64,000 bases of DNA. It comes from Candolleomyces eurysporus. Its lineage: Eukaryota > Basidiomycota > Agaricomycetes > Agaricales > Psathyrellaceae. This document shows positions 34,493 to 46,150 of the stretch, piece by piece. Each line of letters begins with the position of its first letter. Position 1 is the first letter of the stretch. Where the stretch lies: contig JANBPK010000717.1 of the NCBI GenBank assembly GCA_027579435.1, positions 69,987-133,986 of the forward strand, written 5' to 3'. The translations under genes and the position numbers were made by a program. The notes under the pieces were generated by a model. The model saw only the letters and a list, made by a program, of their open reading frames with translations, did no database searches and had not been told where the DNA came from.

Positions 34493-34785
34493 GGTTGTTG
34501 GGTCGCTTGGTGTCGCCTTGGTGTCACGAAATTCTGGAGACCCGGGGAGGAAGGGTCGAGATACGGGGGTGGAGGAGGGAGGAGGAGGAGGAAGAAGACA
34601 GCAATAACGAGGAGAACCCCAGTTGAACTCTCGAACACGGCTTCACAAGTTTTGATGGCGCCGCTCTCTCTTCGAATGAACAGTGCCACAACAAACCATA
34701 ATAACGCGCTCAAACACGCGTTCCTGTGAGAACGACGCGTCGACCCGGATCCTTTACACGGTTCCAACGCTTATACCAAGCGAAA
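34493..34785. other. Upstream region of the kinase gene
   Basis: A run of CCTCC/GGAGG-type low-complexity sequence (about 34550-34600) lies in the probable kinase promoter and leader. The cassette array begins to its right. Confidence 0.3.
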
Positions 34786-35906
34786 TTATGATTTTCGTAC
34801 TTCTGAACGCGCTGTGTGTCTTTCTTCGTGGACCACAATACTTTTGTGAAGTGGAACGCGGAAGTAAATTTGCCTCCGTTTCCCGCCATGCGAAGACTTG
34901 ACGCGACCCGACGCGCTCACATGATCGCTTGGGGCTTCTTGCAACGCGCGCGCCTCGTGGATCTTCCGATTCCCATACACGCGTAGTGCTAGCCTTTCTA
35001 AGGGATATACCGTACCTTGTATGACCCAAAAGACTAGGATGGTTCGCGGCCTCTCACGGTGGCCTTGTCCCACTTGTTGGTCAAGGAATCCAAGTACGTG
35101 ATGCTCTCGCGAATCAACCCCTTGAACGGGTTAATTATGCTCCGAATGCTCCCATATTCCGGGATCACACAAGGATTGTCAAAAGAACTAGGAGGAAAAG
35201 TTCAAACTTGAAGACAAGGGAAACCATAGCTCGAATGCTGCATACTCCTTCCTTCAACAGCGAAAACATCTAGTTTGAACAAAAGTTCTCTAGGATATCC
35301 TCACCAATGAGGAGTCAGACACAATATAGAGACCTCTGAGCTCCGTATCAGTTGAGTAGCAATTAACTTTGAGGAAATGTGTGACGCACTCGACTAACAA
35401 GGCTCACCCGGACTGTGTGACTATGGCATAAGCAAAGTACAACAACCGTCCAGCTTCAGTACCTAGCGCTCAACGGTGTCTCCGCGGCCAACGCCTCTCC
35501 CAACCGCTACCCACTAAACCCCCACTTCGAGACGAGTCGCTATGGCTGTGGACTGATTCCTTATCGCGCGCCGCCACTGGCATGTGACATGTCAACTCAA
35601 TCAGCTTTTCATGAGCTCCACGGTAAGCGCCCAAACCAGGCACAGCCTTCTTTCAACTGCTGTTCCAACGGGTGGCGATTTCTGCTTGCGAGCGAAGCTT
35701 TCTTGGGTCCTGTTCCCGGATTATTCTCCATTCGTACCTGAGTACCCATACTTACCAGGTAGGTTGAATCAGAGATAAAGACCTTAAAGAGTGTTGTGCA
35801 GCTCATTAGGGTTTTGGATCCCAGCCTAACGAGACACCAACCTGGACAAAGTGTCCAGGAATATCCAGTTTTCCATCGACTCGTCGCCTACTCTCTCCGG
35901 CAAGCA

Positions 35907-37846
35907 ATGCTGTCCCCGGAGGACGACGACCACCGTACGAGCCAGGCCTTCAATCAAACGACGTATAATCAAGAGGAGTGTCAAGACATCTTCAATGGGA
36001 GCATCTCTGGGGGTGTTAATACTACGTATACGAGGTTTGTCTCACATCCTGTCCTTTCTCAGAGCGAGCACTGAGATGCCCTGTGATCCAATTCAGCGGA
36101 AAGAACGTTGTCTCAGGATCCCATCATCGCTCAAAGTTCAAGAAGGTCGTCAGTGCAGGCAATAATGTGCACATGTCGACCTCGAATTTGAATGTTCACG
36201 TCAGCGCACTGAGCATCCTTCAAGTGATACAGACGATCTTTGCGTTCTTTCACTTGCCTGCAAATCGAGATGCACTTTTCCACCCATTCCCTTCGAATGG
36301 GGAAGCGGGTGCCACTAGCCCTGTGGCCGCAGAGCCAGTCCACTACAGAATGGATGAAAGTTCCTTTCAAGGAGATCTGGACGCGGAAGATCCAGTTGGC
36401 GCTGAAGACGACGATGACAATTTATCGAGCGATATTTCCAGCAAGCAATCTGAGTCTCATGACTCTGACTATGACGTGGTGCGTTTTCGAGTGTTAACTG
36501 CATCTTCAAGCTATGCGTAACTCACGTTCGAACCGGACAGTCATCGCTTAACGATCTCGATTTGCGCTCAATTCAGGCCAAATCCACGACAAATACGGAA
36601 ATTTATACTCGTCTAATGCTCAGCTGCTGTGACGAGGGTCTACCTTGCTGGCGTCCCCGACCATTGGATGGAACACACGGAATCATTCCAGGGGATGTGG
36701 GAAGATTTACTCTTACAAACGGCTTCCAGAAGTTGTTCAATATCTGGGACGAAGAATACGCAGGCAGTTGGCAAGCCCCTACCAAGACAACTCAACGACT
36801 CAGCAATTACTTTCCCGAAGGCCATACGATTGTGAAAGGCGCTTCTTCGACGATCCGTCGGTCCGAAAGTAGAGAGTACGTTCAATATCTGCGATCCAAT
36901 CTCACCTATTGACATTCGAGTGTGCCAGATACGTTGAGTTTTTCGAATTTCCTTGTACCGACCCGGAAGGTGCGGTACTGGCATGCACCACCTCAGCAGA
37001 CTTGGAGGAGCTGGAAGACTCTGACTCGCTTCAAGCCTTCCTGGTTCAAAATGCAGGAGCCCTTTACCAACAGGCAACTTCCACGAGGCAGCTGACAGAA
37101 AATTCCCTCTATATCATCATGATTACCGGATGCGTCAAGAGCGCAAGTTGGGGCCTCGCAACCTTCCGAAATGCGCCGGGAGACCAAGTCCTCCGACTCG
37201 AAAAATGGTTTAATGAGAATACCAGCACCGATGGAGGCAAGGTTTATGATTGGGTAAAACGGGGAACGGGAGAGGCCCGCCTTTGGCCTAATACACCAAC
37301 GGAGGCTAGCACTTGTGAAGGAAAAAGCCATACCCTCTTTCTGCGCGGATTCAAACTCGCATTCTCCGAAAAATTTTGCGCGCGAATGGAAGGTTTGAAG
37401 CTTAAAGATTCGGGACAGGAATCATCAGGGGGGAACTATGGCCCTGGCAAGTCGAGGGGCCCTGGTGACAACAGGCCATCTCGCGGTAATCCGTCAGGCT
37501 CAGGGGGCTCTCAATCTACTTTCTCTGCGAGTTCGTCACCAATGAGCAGTAGGAATGCCTCTACGTCTTGCGACATTCAAGTTGATCCTTTTCCCGACCT
37601 CACAAAAGCGGTGCGTTTTCTCTCATCAATAAGCCTCTGATTCTAAATCTCCCTGCACGGGTTGTAGATGACATTACACCCTTGCGACGCTATCACGGGT
37701 CTTCTACTGAAGATGGTGAGTCCACAAGCAGCTCCAGCATAGCTCAAACTGGTAATGTGAAAAAACAGACAGGTGCTGATTGCGCACTCTCGCACGACGA
37801 TGACTGGAGATATAACCTCAAGAATTCCTCGTGGGACAGTCAGTGA
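35907..37846 (+). pseudogene. Gene A1: SASWGLA-family protein, frameshifted copy
   Basis: Same five-exon structure as A2 and A3: 35907-36478, 36577-36875, 36929-37610, 37668-37715 and 37769-37846. The start MLSPEDDDHRTSQAFNQTTY corresponds to MSSPEDDD in A2. Near 36053 the copy reads GTCCTTTCTC where A2 and A3 read GTCCCATTCTC. This one-base loss ends the frame at HPVLSQSEH. All later exons are open and similar to the intact copies (VGRFTLTNGFQKLFNIWDEE; CVKSASWGLATF; KVYDWVKRGTGEARLWP; KMEGLKL-like segment). Exon 3 has six extra bases in frame. The family is one I know only as uncharacterised proteins widespread in Agaricomycetes; the function is unknown. It may be a real young pseudogene or a base-call error. 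Confidence 0.6.
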
Positions 37847-38059
37847 AATTCTTGCTTTTCGAGAGCGGGCATTTCTGAAGTTGTGTGAACATAGATACCG
37901 CACTGCTTGATATCATGGGTTCTAAAACAATCTCTGTTTCAAGAGGTATGTGTTCCGGTGGTCGCAGTTGCCGAGGCATTTTGCCGAGGGTACTTAAGGG
38001 GGCCAGTTGGGGGCCAAGAACGAAATCCATCATGCCACCGGCTTCTTTCCGTCCATCGG

Positions 38060-39240
38060 CTGTTTCCGCTATCAACGTCCGCCTTTCCTATCTCCGCTCC
38101 ATTTCCATTCTTCCACTCTCTCCGTTTCCTTCGCTCCCCTAGACTCGCAGCCATTCGTTCCGCTCTGTGTTGCCATGTTTACTTCTACATGATCACACAA
38201 TCAATTGGCAACATGTACAAAATCATGACTATTTATGGAAGGAAACGTAAACAATGGCAACATAGCGGAACGACTGGGAGACTCGGAGCACATTTGAGGG
38301 AATCCCCCCCAGCGTGACGGCGACTTGTAAAAATTGACCTTCACACCTCAAAAAAAAAAATTCCNTCTCAAGATACAATAACGAAAGGTTTTAAGGCAAA
38401 CTGAATCGAATGAACTCAATGTTAAAAATACAAAAATACAAAAATTTCGATCAACTTAGTCGCGATTGTCGGATTGAGGGTGCGGGGGAGGGCGCGGGTG
38501 ATGCGCCGCCCCATCGCATCTTCAGCCCTTGCTGATATCTCTCCCAATATCCCGGAACTTCAAGATTATACTGATACAACCGAGGAAATGATTGAGAGCG
38601 AGCTGCAACAGATAGCAAGGGAATTGGAGGAGGCCCAAGAGGAGGAAAGCCTTGCTCGCTTGTCCTTGCGAGATGTGGCTTTCGATATGGGTGCTGGTGA
38701 CTCGGACGACAAGTGGAGCACCGATTCGGAGAGTAAATCGGATGGAGAAGTAACGACCAATGAAGAGGATTAAATGTATCTTATTAATTATACCTTCCTT
38801 TCGATGAATCGTTGCAAAGGAGCCCATCGTACCTTCGGGAGGCCGCGCGCATTGATTTCGCTAAGTCCGGCGTGACAGGGTGTGACACGCCAAAAAGTGA
38901 TCCGAGTGTACCAGCCGTTCACTGACGCTCACCGTCACGCTGTGACAACATCCCGTGACAGCGTCACATGTGAACGTATGGTTGCGAGCCTATCGCTCCC
39001 CTTTCTTCCTGCCCTTGCCTTCATGCCTTCCCTCATGCCGTTGTCCATACTTCGCTTATGCCGCATCTGCCGATAGTTGTTTCCGCTATCAACGTCTGCC
39101 TTTCCTATCTCCGCTCCATTTCCATTCTTCCCCTCTCCGTTTCCTTCACTCCCCTTTCTTCCGGGCCTTTGGTTTCATCCCTTCCCTCATGCCGTTGTCC
39201 ATACTTTGCTTGTGCCGTATCTGCCGATACCCCCTCTTTT
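38060..39240 (+). repeat. Direct repeats inside the insertion
   Basis: A block of about 80 bases (TTTCCGCTATCAACGTC.GCC, then TTTCCTATCTCCGCTCCATT, then CCATTCTTCC) occurs at about 38062-38140 and again at about 39079-39155. A second block (CATGCCGTTGTCCATACTT followed by GC.T.TGCCG.ATCTGCCGATA) occurs at about 39028 and 39188. The copies flank the 38474 coding stretch. Confidence 0.6.
38474..38773 (+). CDS. Acidic protein fragment within the insertion, unknown
   Basis: A 99-codon open frame with coding-like composition. A basic start (RVRGRARVMRRPI) is followed by an acidic helix-rich part (YTDTTEEMIESELQQIAREL, EEAQEEESLARLSL) and a Ser/Asp/Glu tail. It could be the last exon or an accessory ORF of the mobile element. 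I do not recognise it. The nearest in-frame ATG alternative is MRRPIASS at 38501. Confidence 0.35.
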   Translation: MRVRGRARVMRRPIASSALADISPNIPELQDYTDTTEEMIESELQQIARELEEAQEEESLARLSLRDVAFDMGAGDSDDKWSTDSESKSDGEVTTNEED

Positions 39241-39344
39241 ACCAACCTTTCACTGTCCGCCCCTCATAAGCACCAACACCGTCTCAAGGAGTAGAATAAC
39301 CTCCGTGCCTTGTGCCTACATCGTCGTTAAGGCAATGGCGTACC

Positions 39345-40178
39345 ATGCTGCTGTACGGACCTATTACACAGGCCACTCATCCAGATGTCACTGGTGAGAC
39401 AACGATAGTTCACTACTTTCATATCGATTAACCCCTCACGCAGACAAAGCAATCACTAGAAAAGCTATCAAAATGGTCATCGCTGAGTTCGGCGTTGTGC
39501 TAATTGAAATTTGGTCCGCAATACATGGCTCGTTCGATCCGGAAAATTGGGATTTGACATGGTTTGCCACTCCTTTCAACTACTTTCAAATTTGCTAACA
39601 TGCATCCCTTAGGGTCAAAGCTGCCATTTTGGAACGAATAGTGGTCTTGATGAAGAATGGGTACCCATACTCAATGATGGAAGACAACAATCAGTATCAC
39701 GATTTCATCCGTGAGTTAATAATTGTTAATAATTGGTATCATCATTGCTCATCTTGACATCCCTATTTGCTAGGGTACATCATCCATTGTTGCGCTATGG
39801 ACGTCGTAGCGGCAGAGGAAGGCATCACCACCCAGGAACTCAATGCTCGTCTCTGGAGCCAACCAATGAAAGCAACCTGTTCCACCGTCCACGGGATAAG
39901 GTAAGTCGTCTTGCAAGTTCCACTCTCAATAGCGATCTCACACACCGCAGGTTGCTACCACTCGCGTTCTAGAGGAAGAACACTATCCATACACTGGATT
40001 CAAATCCTCTCATAGGGTCAGGGAAGAGGTCGGTCACTCTTCATGGAAGCAGACCCATTTTACCGACGTACGGCCCGGCCTGTTCGTGCAGAAGCAGAAT
40101 CGCGTCGTAGTTTCCACTAGTCCCGCCATCAGTGGATCGCTACACAGAGACGGCATCGAGATATCTGATATCATTTAA
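39345..40178 (+). CDS. Possible multi-exon gene inside the insertion
   Basis: Several open stretches join in phase across short GT-AG introns: LLYGPITQATHPDVT|DKAITR and KMVIAEFGVVLIEIWSAIHG, then VKAAILERIVVLMKNGYPYS, then YIIHCCAMDVVAAEEGITTQ. A final stretch, VATTRVLEEEHYPYTGFKSS, ends EISDII at 40178, but it fits only an alternative frame of the preceding exon. I recognise no domain. It may be cargo of the element or a decayed host gene. Confidence 0.3.
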
Positions 40179-40443
40179 ATAGGTGAGAGTAATTGTTGTT
40201 GTACATTACGACGGCACGTTGGCCCCGGGCCCAAAGCAATAGGCGCCCACAAGCAAAAGGAACAAGGGAGAATAGGCTCTCACTCTGCCTGCCAAAATGC
40301 CTCGGCACCTGCCGTGCGCAGCATCGGCCGCTTCCCACAGGTTCAGCTGTTGCAATGGACTGATGCCCCGAACCATCTTTCGGAGCATAGGCGTTGCACA
40401 TCTGCTGCCTGAACACACCCCGCTTCCTAGGTCTCCGCCGTCC

Positions 40444-42573
40444 ATGGAGCTGTATCTGAACACACTCATTGTGGATCCCGACCTACCAACCAGCCCTCTT
40501 AATGACTTCACTGAACGGTCCTCCGTCAACAGCGTGGAAGATGTTTCAGGGAACAACGTGACAGCACCCAATCGGCGGTCTCCCAGTCCACCGTTGCTCA
40601 GTGGCGATAGCCCTGGCGGTGGCTCGTCGGGTCATAATGTATTGAATTCTCCAAGAAAAGGTGAGAATATATCACTTGGCATTTTCCTCAGCTGATGTTG
40701 CTTCGTTCGCCACAAAAACAGAGGAGTCACAAATGTCCGAACATCTTAGATCCCCAAATGACGCGTATCCTCCTAATATTTCCCCTAATCTGGATAGCCC
40801 TCCCCATGGCGTGTCCACGACTAAGGACGTGGTCAAGGAATGGCAAGGTACGCTTGGCGTTGATGCGAGCTCCAGCCAGGAGGGAATCGAAATTTGCCTT
40901 CCTGCAACCGACCCCATGAAGAAACCAAACGAGCAACTTCCACTTTATTCCAAGCAAAGGCTGTCCACTGTCAAAGACGAGGTCAACGAATGGAAAGCTA
41001 CACGTAGCGTCGGCGATAGAACCGGGGGTATCGGTGACATGCAACAGCCAACCCACCCTCGCCTTCATGTCCGAGACGCTCATGACGCCCACGTAGTCTT
41101 CGAAGCTGTTCGCCTCGGATACCTACGTCCTGTTATGCGCCGGCTGAACCAAATGGAGCGGTCGATGCATGTCCACTCTGGGGCAATATTCGTCTGGATC
41201 GAGCGCCACAATGATGTAGGCATGGAGCGTTGGACAGGTGAATTCAATATACACGCCTAAGTCTTCCGTCCATTCTAACGGACGTCTTTTGCAGACGGTC
41301 GAAGATGGGGACCAAGTCGTGTACGAGAGGTAAATCGTTTTCCCAGCGATCACCCGAGTCTCAACGTGACCATTGACTCGTTCACTTTGACGGTGTATAG
41401 CAGTACCTGTTCTACTACGAAGAAAAACTTCCTTACGCTACTAGTGATATTGACAAAGTGGCGAGTGGGTAAGTTGCCACCCCGTTGCATTTATGTGTTC
41501 GAAACGACGACCATGCACCCAGAGCACCCAGTTTTTTCGATGGAGTCTCAAATGCAGGGCCCTCGCCTTCAGGGCTCTTGCACCAAGAACGCTCAACAAA
41601 CCTCCATCAAGGGCTTGTGAAGCAAACATATTCGGCCTGGGTCACCCCAAATGCGCATGCTCAGCCACAAAAGTGGCATTTGACGGCCTATTTCACACAC
41701 CTAGATCTTCCTCAACTTCCTACCACCGACCAGGACGAGCTGCTCGCAACCATCGTCTTTCCTGATGGGGTGTATAAGAGTGGAAGGGCGTCTAGAACTC
41801 GCCCGAGCTCTACCCTCTTCAACTCTTCTTCCGCCCACTTCGTAGGTTCTGGGAGCCTACTCTCTCATGGGTTGATTGGTGTACAACGGGCTCAAGTGTC
41901 TCAATTGCCAGAAGGTCAACGCAAGAGTGGAAAGACGAGATTGCTTGAGGACGAAGGCACGTCTGGACATCACACAAGCCCTGCCTACAGCTCTTCTATC
42001 CCTTCTTCCCTCAGCTTCACAAATTCTGTGGGATTAGGCCTACGCCCTCACGGGTTGATTGGCCTACCACGGGTTCAAGTTCCTCAATTGCTAGAAGACC
42101 TACGCAAGAGGGGAAAGGCGAGATCGCCCGAGGACGAAGAAGCGTCTGGACCTCGTACGAGCCCTGCGTACTTCGAAGGTTTTGGGGGCGTACCGCCTCA
42201 TGAGTTGATTGGCCTACAACAGGTTGAAGTGCCTCGATTGCCAGAAGATCAACTCAAGAGTGGAAAGGCGAGATTACTTGAGGACGAAGAAGCTTCTGGA
42301 CCTCACACAAGCCCTGCCTCCAGCTCTTCTGCCCTTTCTTTCCCCAGCTTCACAGATTCCGTGGGATTACGCCAACGCCCTCACGGTTTGATTGGCCTAC
42401 CACGGGTTCAAGTACATCAATTGCCAGAGGACCAACGCAAGAGTGGAAAGGCGAGATCGCGCGACGAAGAAGCGTCTGGACCTCGCAAAAGCCTTGCATT
42501 CTGCTCTTCTACCCTTTCTTGCCCCAGCTTCGTAGGTTTTNATGGGATCACGCCTACCCCCCCCACGGGTTGA
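40444..42573 (+). CDS. Gene B1: WOPR (Gti1/Pac2) transcription regulator with amplified tail
   Basis: Exons 40444-40660, 40722-41237, 41295-41329, 41401-41468 and 41532-42573 give 625 residues. A variable N-terminal 180 residues precede WOPR part 1 (HDAHVVFEAVRLGYLRPVMR ... HSGAIFVWIERHNDVGMERW|TDGRRWGPSRVRE|QYLFYYEEKLP) and part 2 (GLVKQTYSAWVTPN, PQKWHLTAYFTHLDLPQLPT, DGVYKSGRA). WOPR proteins (Wor1, Ryp1, Sge1) bind DNA and control morphological switches and development. The WT-DGRRW-PSRVRE signature that contacts DNA is intact. Unlike B2 and B3, the C-terminus carries four to five repeats of about 60 residues. N42541 and a C8 run blur the true stop. The 2.3-kb insertion lies directly upstream and may have changed its promoter. 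Confidence 0.85.
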
Positions 42574-42610
42574 TTGGCCAACCATGGGTTCAAGTGCCTC
42601 AATTGCCAGA
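41870..42610 (+). repeat. Coding minisatellite at the end of B1
   Basis: The motif GTTGATTGGCCTACCACGGG (encoding LIGLPRV) recurs at about 41871, 42054, 42204, 42386 and 42569, at spacings of 148-186 bases. Each unit encodes LIGLPRVQVPQLPEDQRKSG followed by KAR..EDEEASGP..SPA. The KSGKARSREDEEA core is the same peptide that directly follows the WOPR domain once in B3, so the block arose by duplicating the domain's own edge. Confidence 0.8.
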
Positions 42611-42639
42611 TGATCAATGCGTCACCTAAATGTTGAATT

Positions 42640-43330
42640 CCAGACATATCAGGAGAGATGCTGAGGATGCTCCTGCGCAGGCTTTCTCGTGACGGAATTA
42701 TATTCTTCAAGCCGGAGTTTACAGGCGGATGTCCTACAACGGCCTGGTCGGTATACTGTTTGTCTGGAAGAGCAGGCAACGCCCCGCGATGTGTATGTGA
42801 TTTTGGGCACAACGACGGCGACGAAACATACTATGTATTTCCGTCAGATGTCAAAGACCTTATGTATTTTTACCAATCTGGAGGATCCATTGACCTTATG
42901 GTCATTTTCTAGGTCAAACAGCATTTATCCTCGAAGAAAATCTGCCATACGATACTTAGGCAGTTGAAATCTAATCAATGTTAGGTGATCCCGAGGAACA
43001 GGAAATGATAATCTGGACAGGCATCAGGCGCGGGGGCGTATCGACATGAAGAAGCAGGATTTGGTCGAGACTGGGCAGATAACTTTACATAGGTACGGTA
43101 TGGCTTGCTTCCTGCCTGTTGAACCATGGATTCAGGCAATGGAACGTGTTGCCGGACCCAAGGCGAGTGGTTGAATTCATACTTGACATATTGGTAGCTC
43201 CAGGCAAGATAAATACCACACGTATGCCACTTGCATACGCTGAACTTCAGTCACTCTTCTTCGTCGTCTAGAAGCCCTCATAGCCCTAATTACCAGATCG
43301 TCCAACTGGCGGCTCTGGGCTGCAAGGCGT
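42640..43330. other. Post-B tail of unit 1
   Basis: No gene is supported. The sequence aligns by eye with 52050-52560 of unit 3 (for example CGGTATACTG.TTGTCT, CCTCGTGAC/ACGAAACATA, CTTGACATAT.GGTAGCTCCAGG). Unit 2 lacks this tail. Confidence 0.5.
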
Positions 43331-43984
43331 TGACCTGTTTAGAGTTTATGATTTTTTGTATTTCTGAACGTGCTGTGTGTCTTCTCTTTGTGGATCACAA
43401 TACTTTTGTGAAGTCTTAGTAAAACGCGGAAGCAAATTCGCCTCCGTTTCCTTCTTGTTCTGCCATGCCATGCGACTCAGACTTGGCGCGACCCGACAGG
43501 CTCACATGATCGCTTGAAGTTTCTTGCAACGCGCGCGCCTCGTGGATGTTCCAATTCCCATACAACTAAGACACGCGTCGTACTAGCCTTTCTATGGAAT
43601 CTATTGGTATACCATCCCCTGTGTGACCCAAAAGACCAGGGTGGTTTGTGGTCTCTCACGATGGCATTGTGCCACTTTCTGCAAGGACAATACTAATGTC
43701 ACTCGGAATACTTAATAGGAACAATGCATCAGATCTAGTAGAATACCACGTCAGCTATAAAGCATTGAGCAAGGGCATTGTTCTCGGCCTATTCTCCCCT
43801 TGCACCTGAGTACTCAGGCTGAGTACCCATACCAGGTAGGTCGACTCAGAAATGCATATCTTAAAGTGCGGCTTATTAGGGTCTTTTTTAGCGAGACGAG
43901 ACACAAGCCTGGACAAAGTGTCCAGGAATATCCACTCTTCTGAATCCATTCTACTGCCTCGTCACTCACTCTCTCTGACAAACA

Positions 43985-45921
43985 ATGTCGTCTCCGGAGG
44001 ACGACGACAGTACAACCCAGGCCTCCACCCAAACAACGTATAATCAAGAGGGGTGCCAAGACATATTCAATGGAGATATCTCTGGGGGTGTCAATACAAC
44101 GCAAACGAGGTTGGCCTCACACCCTGTCCCATTCTCAGAGCGAGCACTGAAATGCCCTGTAATCCGATCCAGCGGGAAGAACGTTGTCTCAGGCTCCCAT
44201 CGTCGCTCAAAGTTCAATAAGGTCGTCAGTGCAGGCAATAATGTGCACATGTCGACGTCGAATTTGAATGTTCATGTCAGCGCACTAAGCATCCTTCAGA
44301 TGATCCAGACGATCTTTGCATTTTTTCACCTGCTTGCAAATCGACATGCACTTTTCCACCCGTTCCCTTCAGATGGGGAAGAAGCGGGAAACCCTGTGGC
44401 CGCAGAGCCAGTCCACTACAGAATGGATACAAGTTCCTCACAAGGAGATCTGGACGTAGAAGGTGCAGTTGGCGCTGAAGACGACGAGGACAATCTGTCG
44501 ACCGATGTTTCCGGCAAGCAGACCAAAAGGCCTCACGACTCTAACTATCATATGGTGCATTTTTTAGAGTGTTAACTGCATCTTCAAGCTGTGCATAGCT
44601 CATATTCCGGACAGTCTTCACTTAACGATCTCGATTTGCAGTCAATCCAGACCAAATCCACGACCAATACGGAGATTTATACTCGTCTAATGCTCAACTG
44701 CTGTGACGAGGGTCTACCTTGCTGGCGTCCCAGACCATTAGATGGAACGCACGGAATCATTCCGGGGGATGTGGGAAGATTTACTCTCACGAACGGCTTC
44801 CAGAAGTTGTTCAACATTTGGGACGAAGAATATGTAGGCAGTTGGCAAGCCCCCACCAAAACAACTCGACGACTCAGCAATTACTTTCCCGAAGGCCATA
44901 CGATTGTGAAAGGCGCTTCTTCAACGATCGATCAGTCCGTAGACAGAGAGTACGTTCAACATGCACCCTGGGATGTCACATGCTGATACCTGAATGCGCC
45001 AGATACGTCAAGCTTTTCGAATTCGCTTGTACCCATCCGGAAGGTGCGGTACTGGCATGCACCACATCAGCAGATTTGGAGGAGCTGGAAGACTCCGACT
45101 CGCTTCAAGCCTTCCTGATTCAATATGCAGGAGCCCTTTATCAACAAGCGACTTTAATGAGGGTGCTGACAGAAAATTCCCTCTATATTGTTACCGGATG
45201 CGTCAAGAGCGCAAGTTGGGGCCTTGCAGCCTTCCAAAATGCGCCAGCAGACCAAGTCCTCCAGCTCAAGAAACGGTTTGGTGAGAATATCAACACCGAT
45301 AAAGGCAAGGTTTATGATTGGGTAAAACGGGGGACCGGGGAGGCTCGCCTTTGGCCCAGCACACCAACAGAGGCTAGTACCTCCAAAGGAAAAAATCATA
45401 CCCTTTTTCTGCGGGGGTTCAAACTCGCGTTTTCCCAACATTTTTGTGCACGAATGGAAGGTTTGAAGCTTAAAAATACGGGACAGGAATCATCAGGGGG
45501 GAACCATGACTTTGGCAAGTCGAGGGGCCCTGGTGACAACAGGCCATCTCGCGGTAATCCGTCAGGTTCAGAGGGCTCTCAATCCACTTTCTCTGCGAGT
45601 TCGTCACCAATGAGCAGCAGGAATACCTCTACGTCTTGCGAAATTCAAGTTAATTCTTTTCCCAACCTTGCCAAAGCAGTGCGTTTTCTATCATCGATAT
45701 GCCTCTGATCCTAAATCTCCCTGCACGGGTTGTAGGTGACATTACACCCTTGCGACGCTATTACAGGTCTTCTACTGAAGATGGTGAGTCCACGAGCAGC
45801 TCCAGTATAGCTTAAACCGGTAATGTGAAAAAAAAAANAAAAGACAGGTGCTGATTGCGCACTCTCGCATGACAATGACTGGAGATATAACCTCAAGAAT
45901 TCCTCGTGGGACAGTCAGTGA
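43985..45921 (+). CDS. Gene A2: SASWGLA-family protein, unknown function
   Basis: Five exons: 43985-44554, 44651-44949, 45003-45678, 45736-45783 and 45844-45921, totalling 556 residues. Landmarks in order: an acidic N-terminus; VVSAGNNVHMSTSNLNVHVS; a Trp/Pro-rich stretch (CDEGLPCWRPRPLDGTHGII followed by VGRFTLTNGFQKLFNIW); EGAVLACTTSADLEELEDSD; NSLYIVTGCVKSASWGLAAF; KVYDWVKRGTGEARLWPSTP; HTLFLRGFKLAFS; a disordered Ser/Gly/Asn stretch; then HPCDAITGLLLKM|TGADCALSHDNDW. The last splice keeps the HD.DW end seen in relatives. I know this family only as uncharacterised, common in Agaricomycetes, with the same F-I, EGA-L-P and LY-VTG-KS-SWG-A blocks. No signal peptide or membrane helix is clear. 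N45838 lies in the last intron. WOPR gene B2 follows after 230 bases on the same strand. Confidence 0.75.
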
Positions 45922-46150
45922 ATTTCTTGCTTTTCGAAAGCTGGCATTTCTGAAGTTGTGTGAGCATAGATACCTCATTGCTTGATATCATGGGTTCTAA
46001 AACAATCTCTGTTTCAAGAGGTAAGTGCTCCTATGGTCGCATTTCAGCTGTTGCAATGGACTGATGCCCCGAACCATCTTTCGGATCATAGGCGTAGCTC
46101 ATCTGCTGCCTGCCAGTGAACACATCGCGCTTCCTGCGTCACCGCCATCC

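Larger units (their letters stand above)
37967..40341. mobile_element. 2.3-kb insertion with terminal inverted repeats
   Basis: Units 2 and 3 have only about 225 bases between A and B, with GGTCGCATTTCAGCTGTTGC in the middle. In unit 1 this is split: homology stops after GGTCGCA at about 37966 and resumes at TTCAGCTGTTGCAATGG at about 40342. The ends of the extra piece form an inverted repeat: GCAGTTGCCGAGGCATTTTG at 37964-37983, and its complement with one mismatch at 40293-40312. Both subterminal regions are rich in GGGCC motifs. About 30 bases lie beyond the right repeat. I see no clear target duplication and no transposase signature. It carries at least one acidic coding stretch and a possible multi-exon gene. 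It is probably a DNA transposon, or a non-autonomous derivative that carried host-like coding DNA. Confidence 0.55.
34786..43200 (+). repeat. Cassette unit 1 of the A+WOPR tandem array
   Basis: This unit shares its border (TTTTGTGAAGT..AACGCGGAAG, CGCGCGCCTCGTGGAT, TGACCCAAAAGAC), its 5' flank (GAACGGGTTAATTATGCTCCGAA at about 35125), gene A, gene B and a post-B tail with the following units. It is longer because of a 2.3-kb insertion between A and B. Limits are approximate. Confidence 0.75.

Noticed and set aside
35805..35815. TTAGGG resembling a telomere repeat
   Set aside because: It is a single occurrence inside the cassette, not an array.
38868..38970. Palindrome-like GTCACGCTGTGAC...GTGACAGCGTCAC
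   Set aside because: The arms do not pair as exact inverted repeats, and no element boundary fits them.
45844..45985. Longer C-terminus for gene A in the frame VLIAHSR...
   Set aside because: An acceptor four bases earlier gives TGADCALSHD.DW in all three copies and matches the ending of relatives, while the longer frame does not work in A3.
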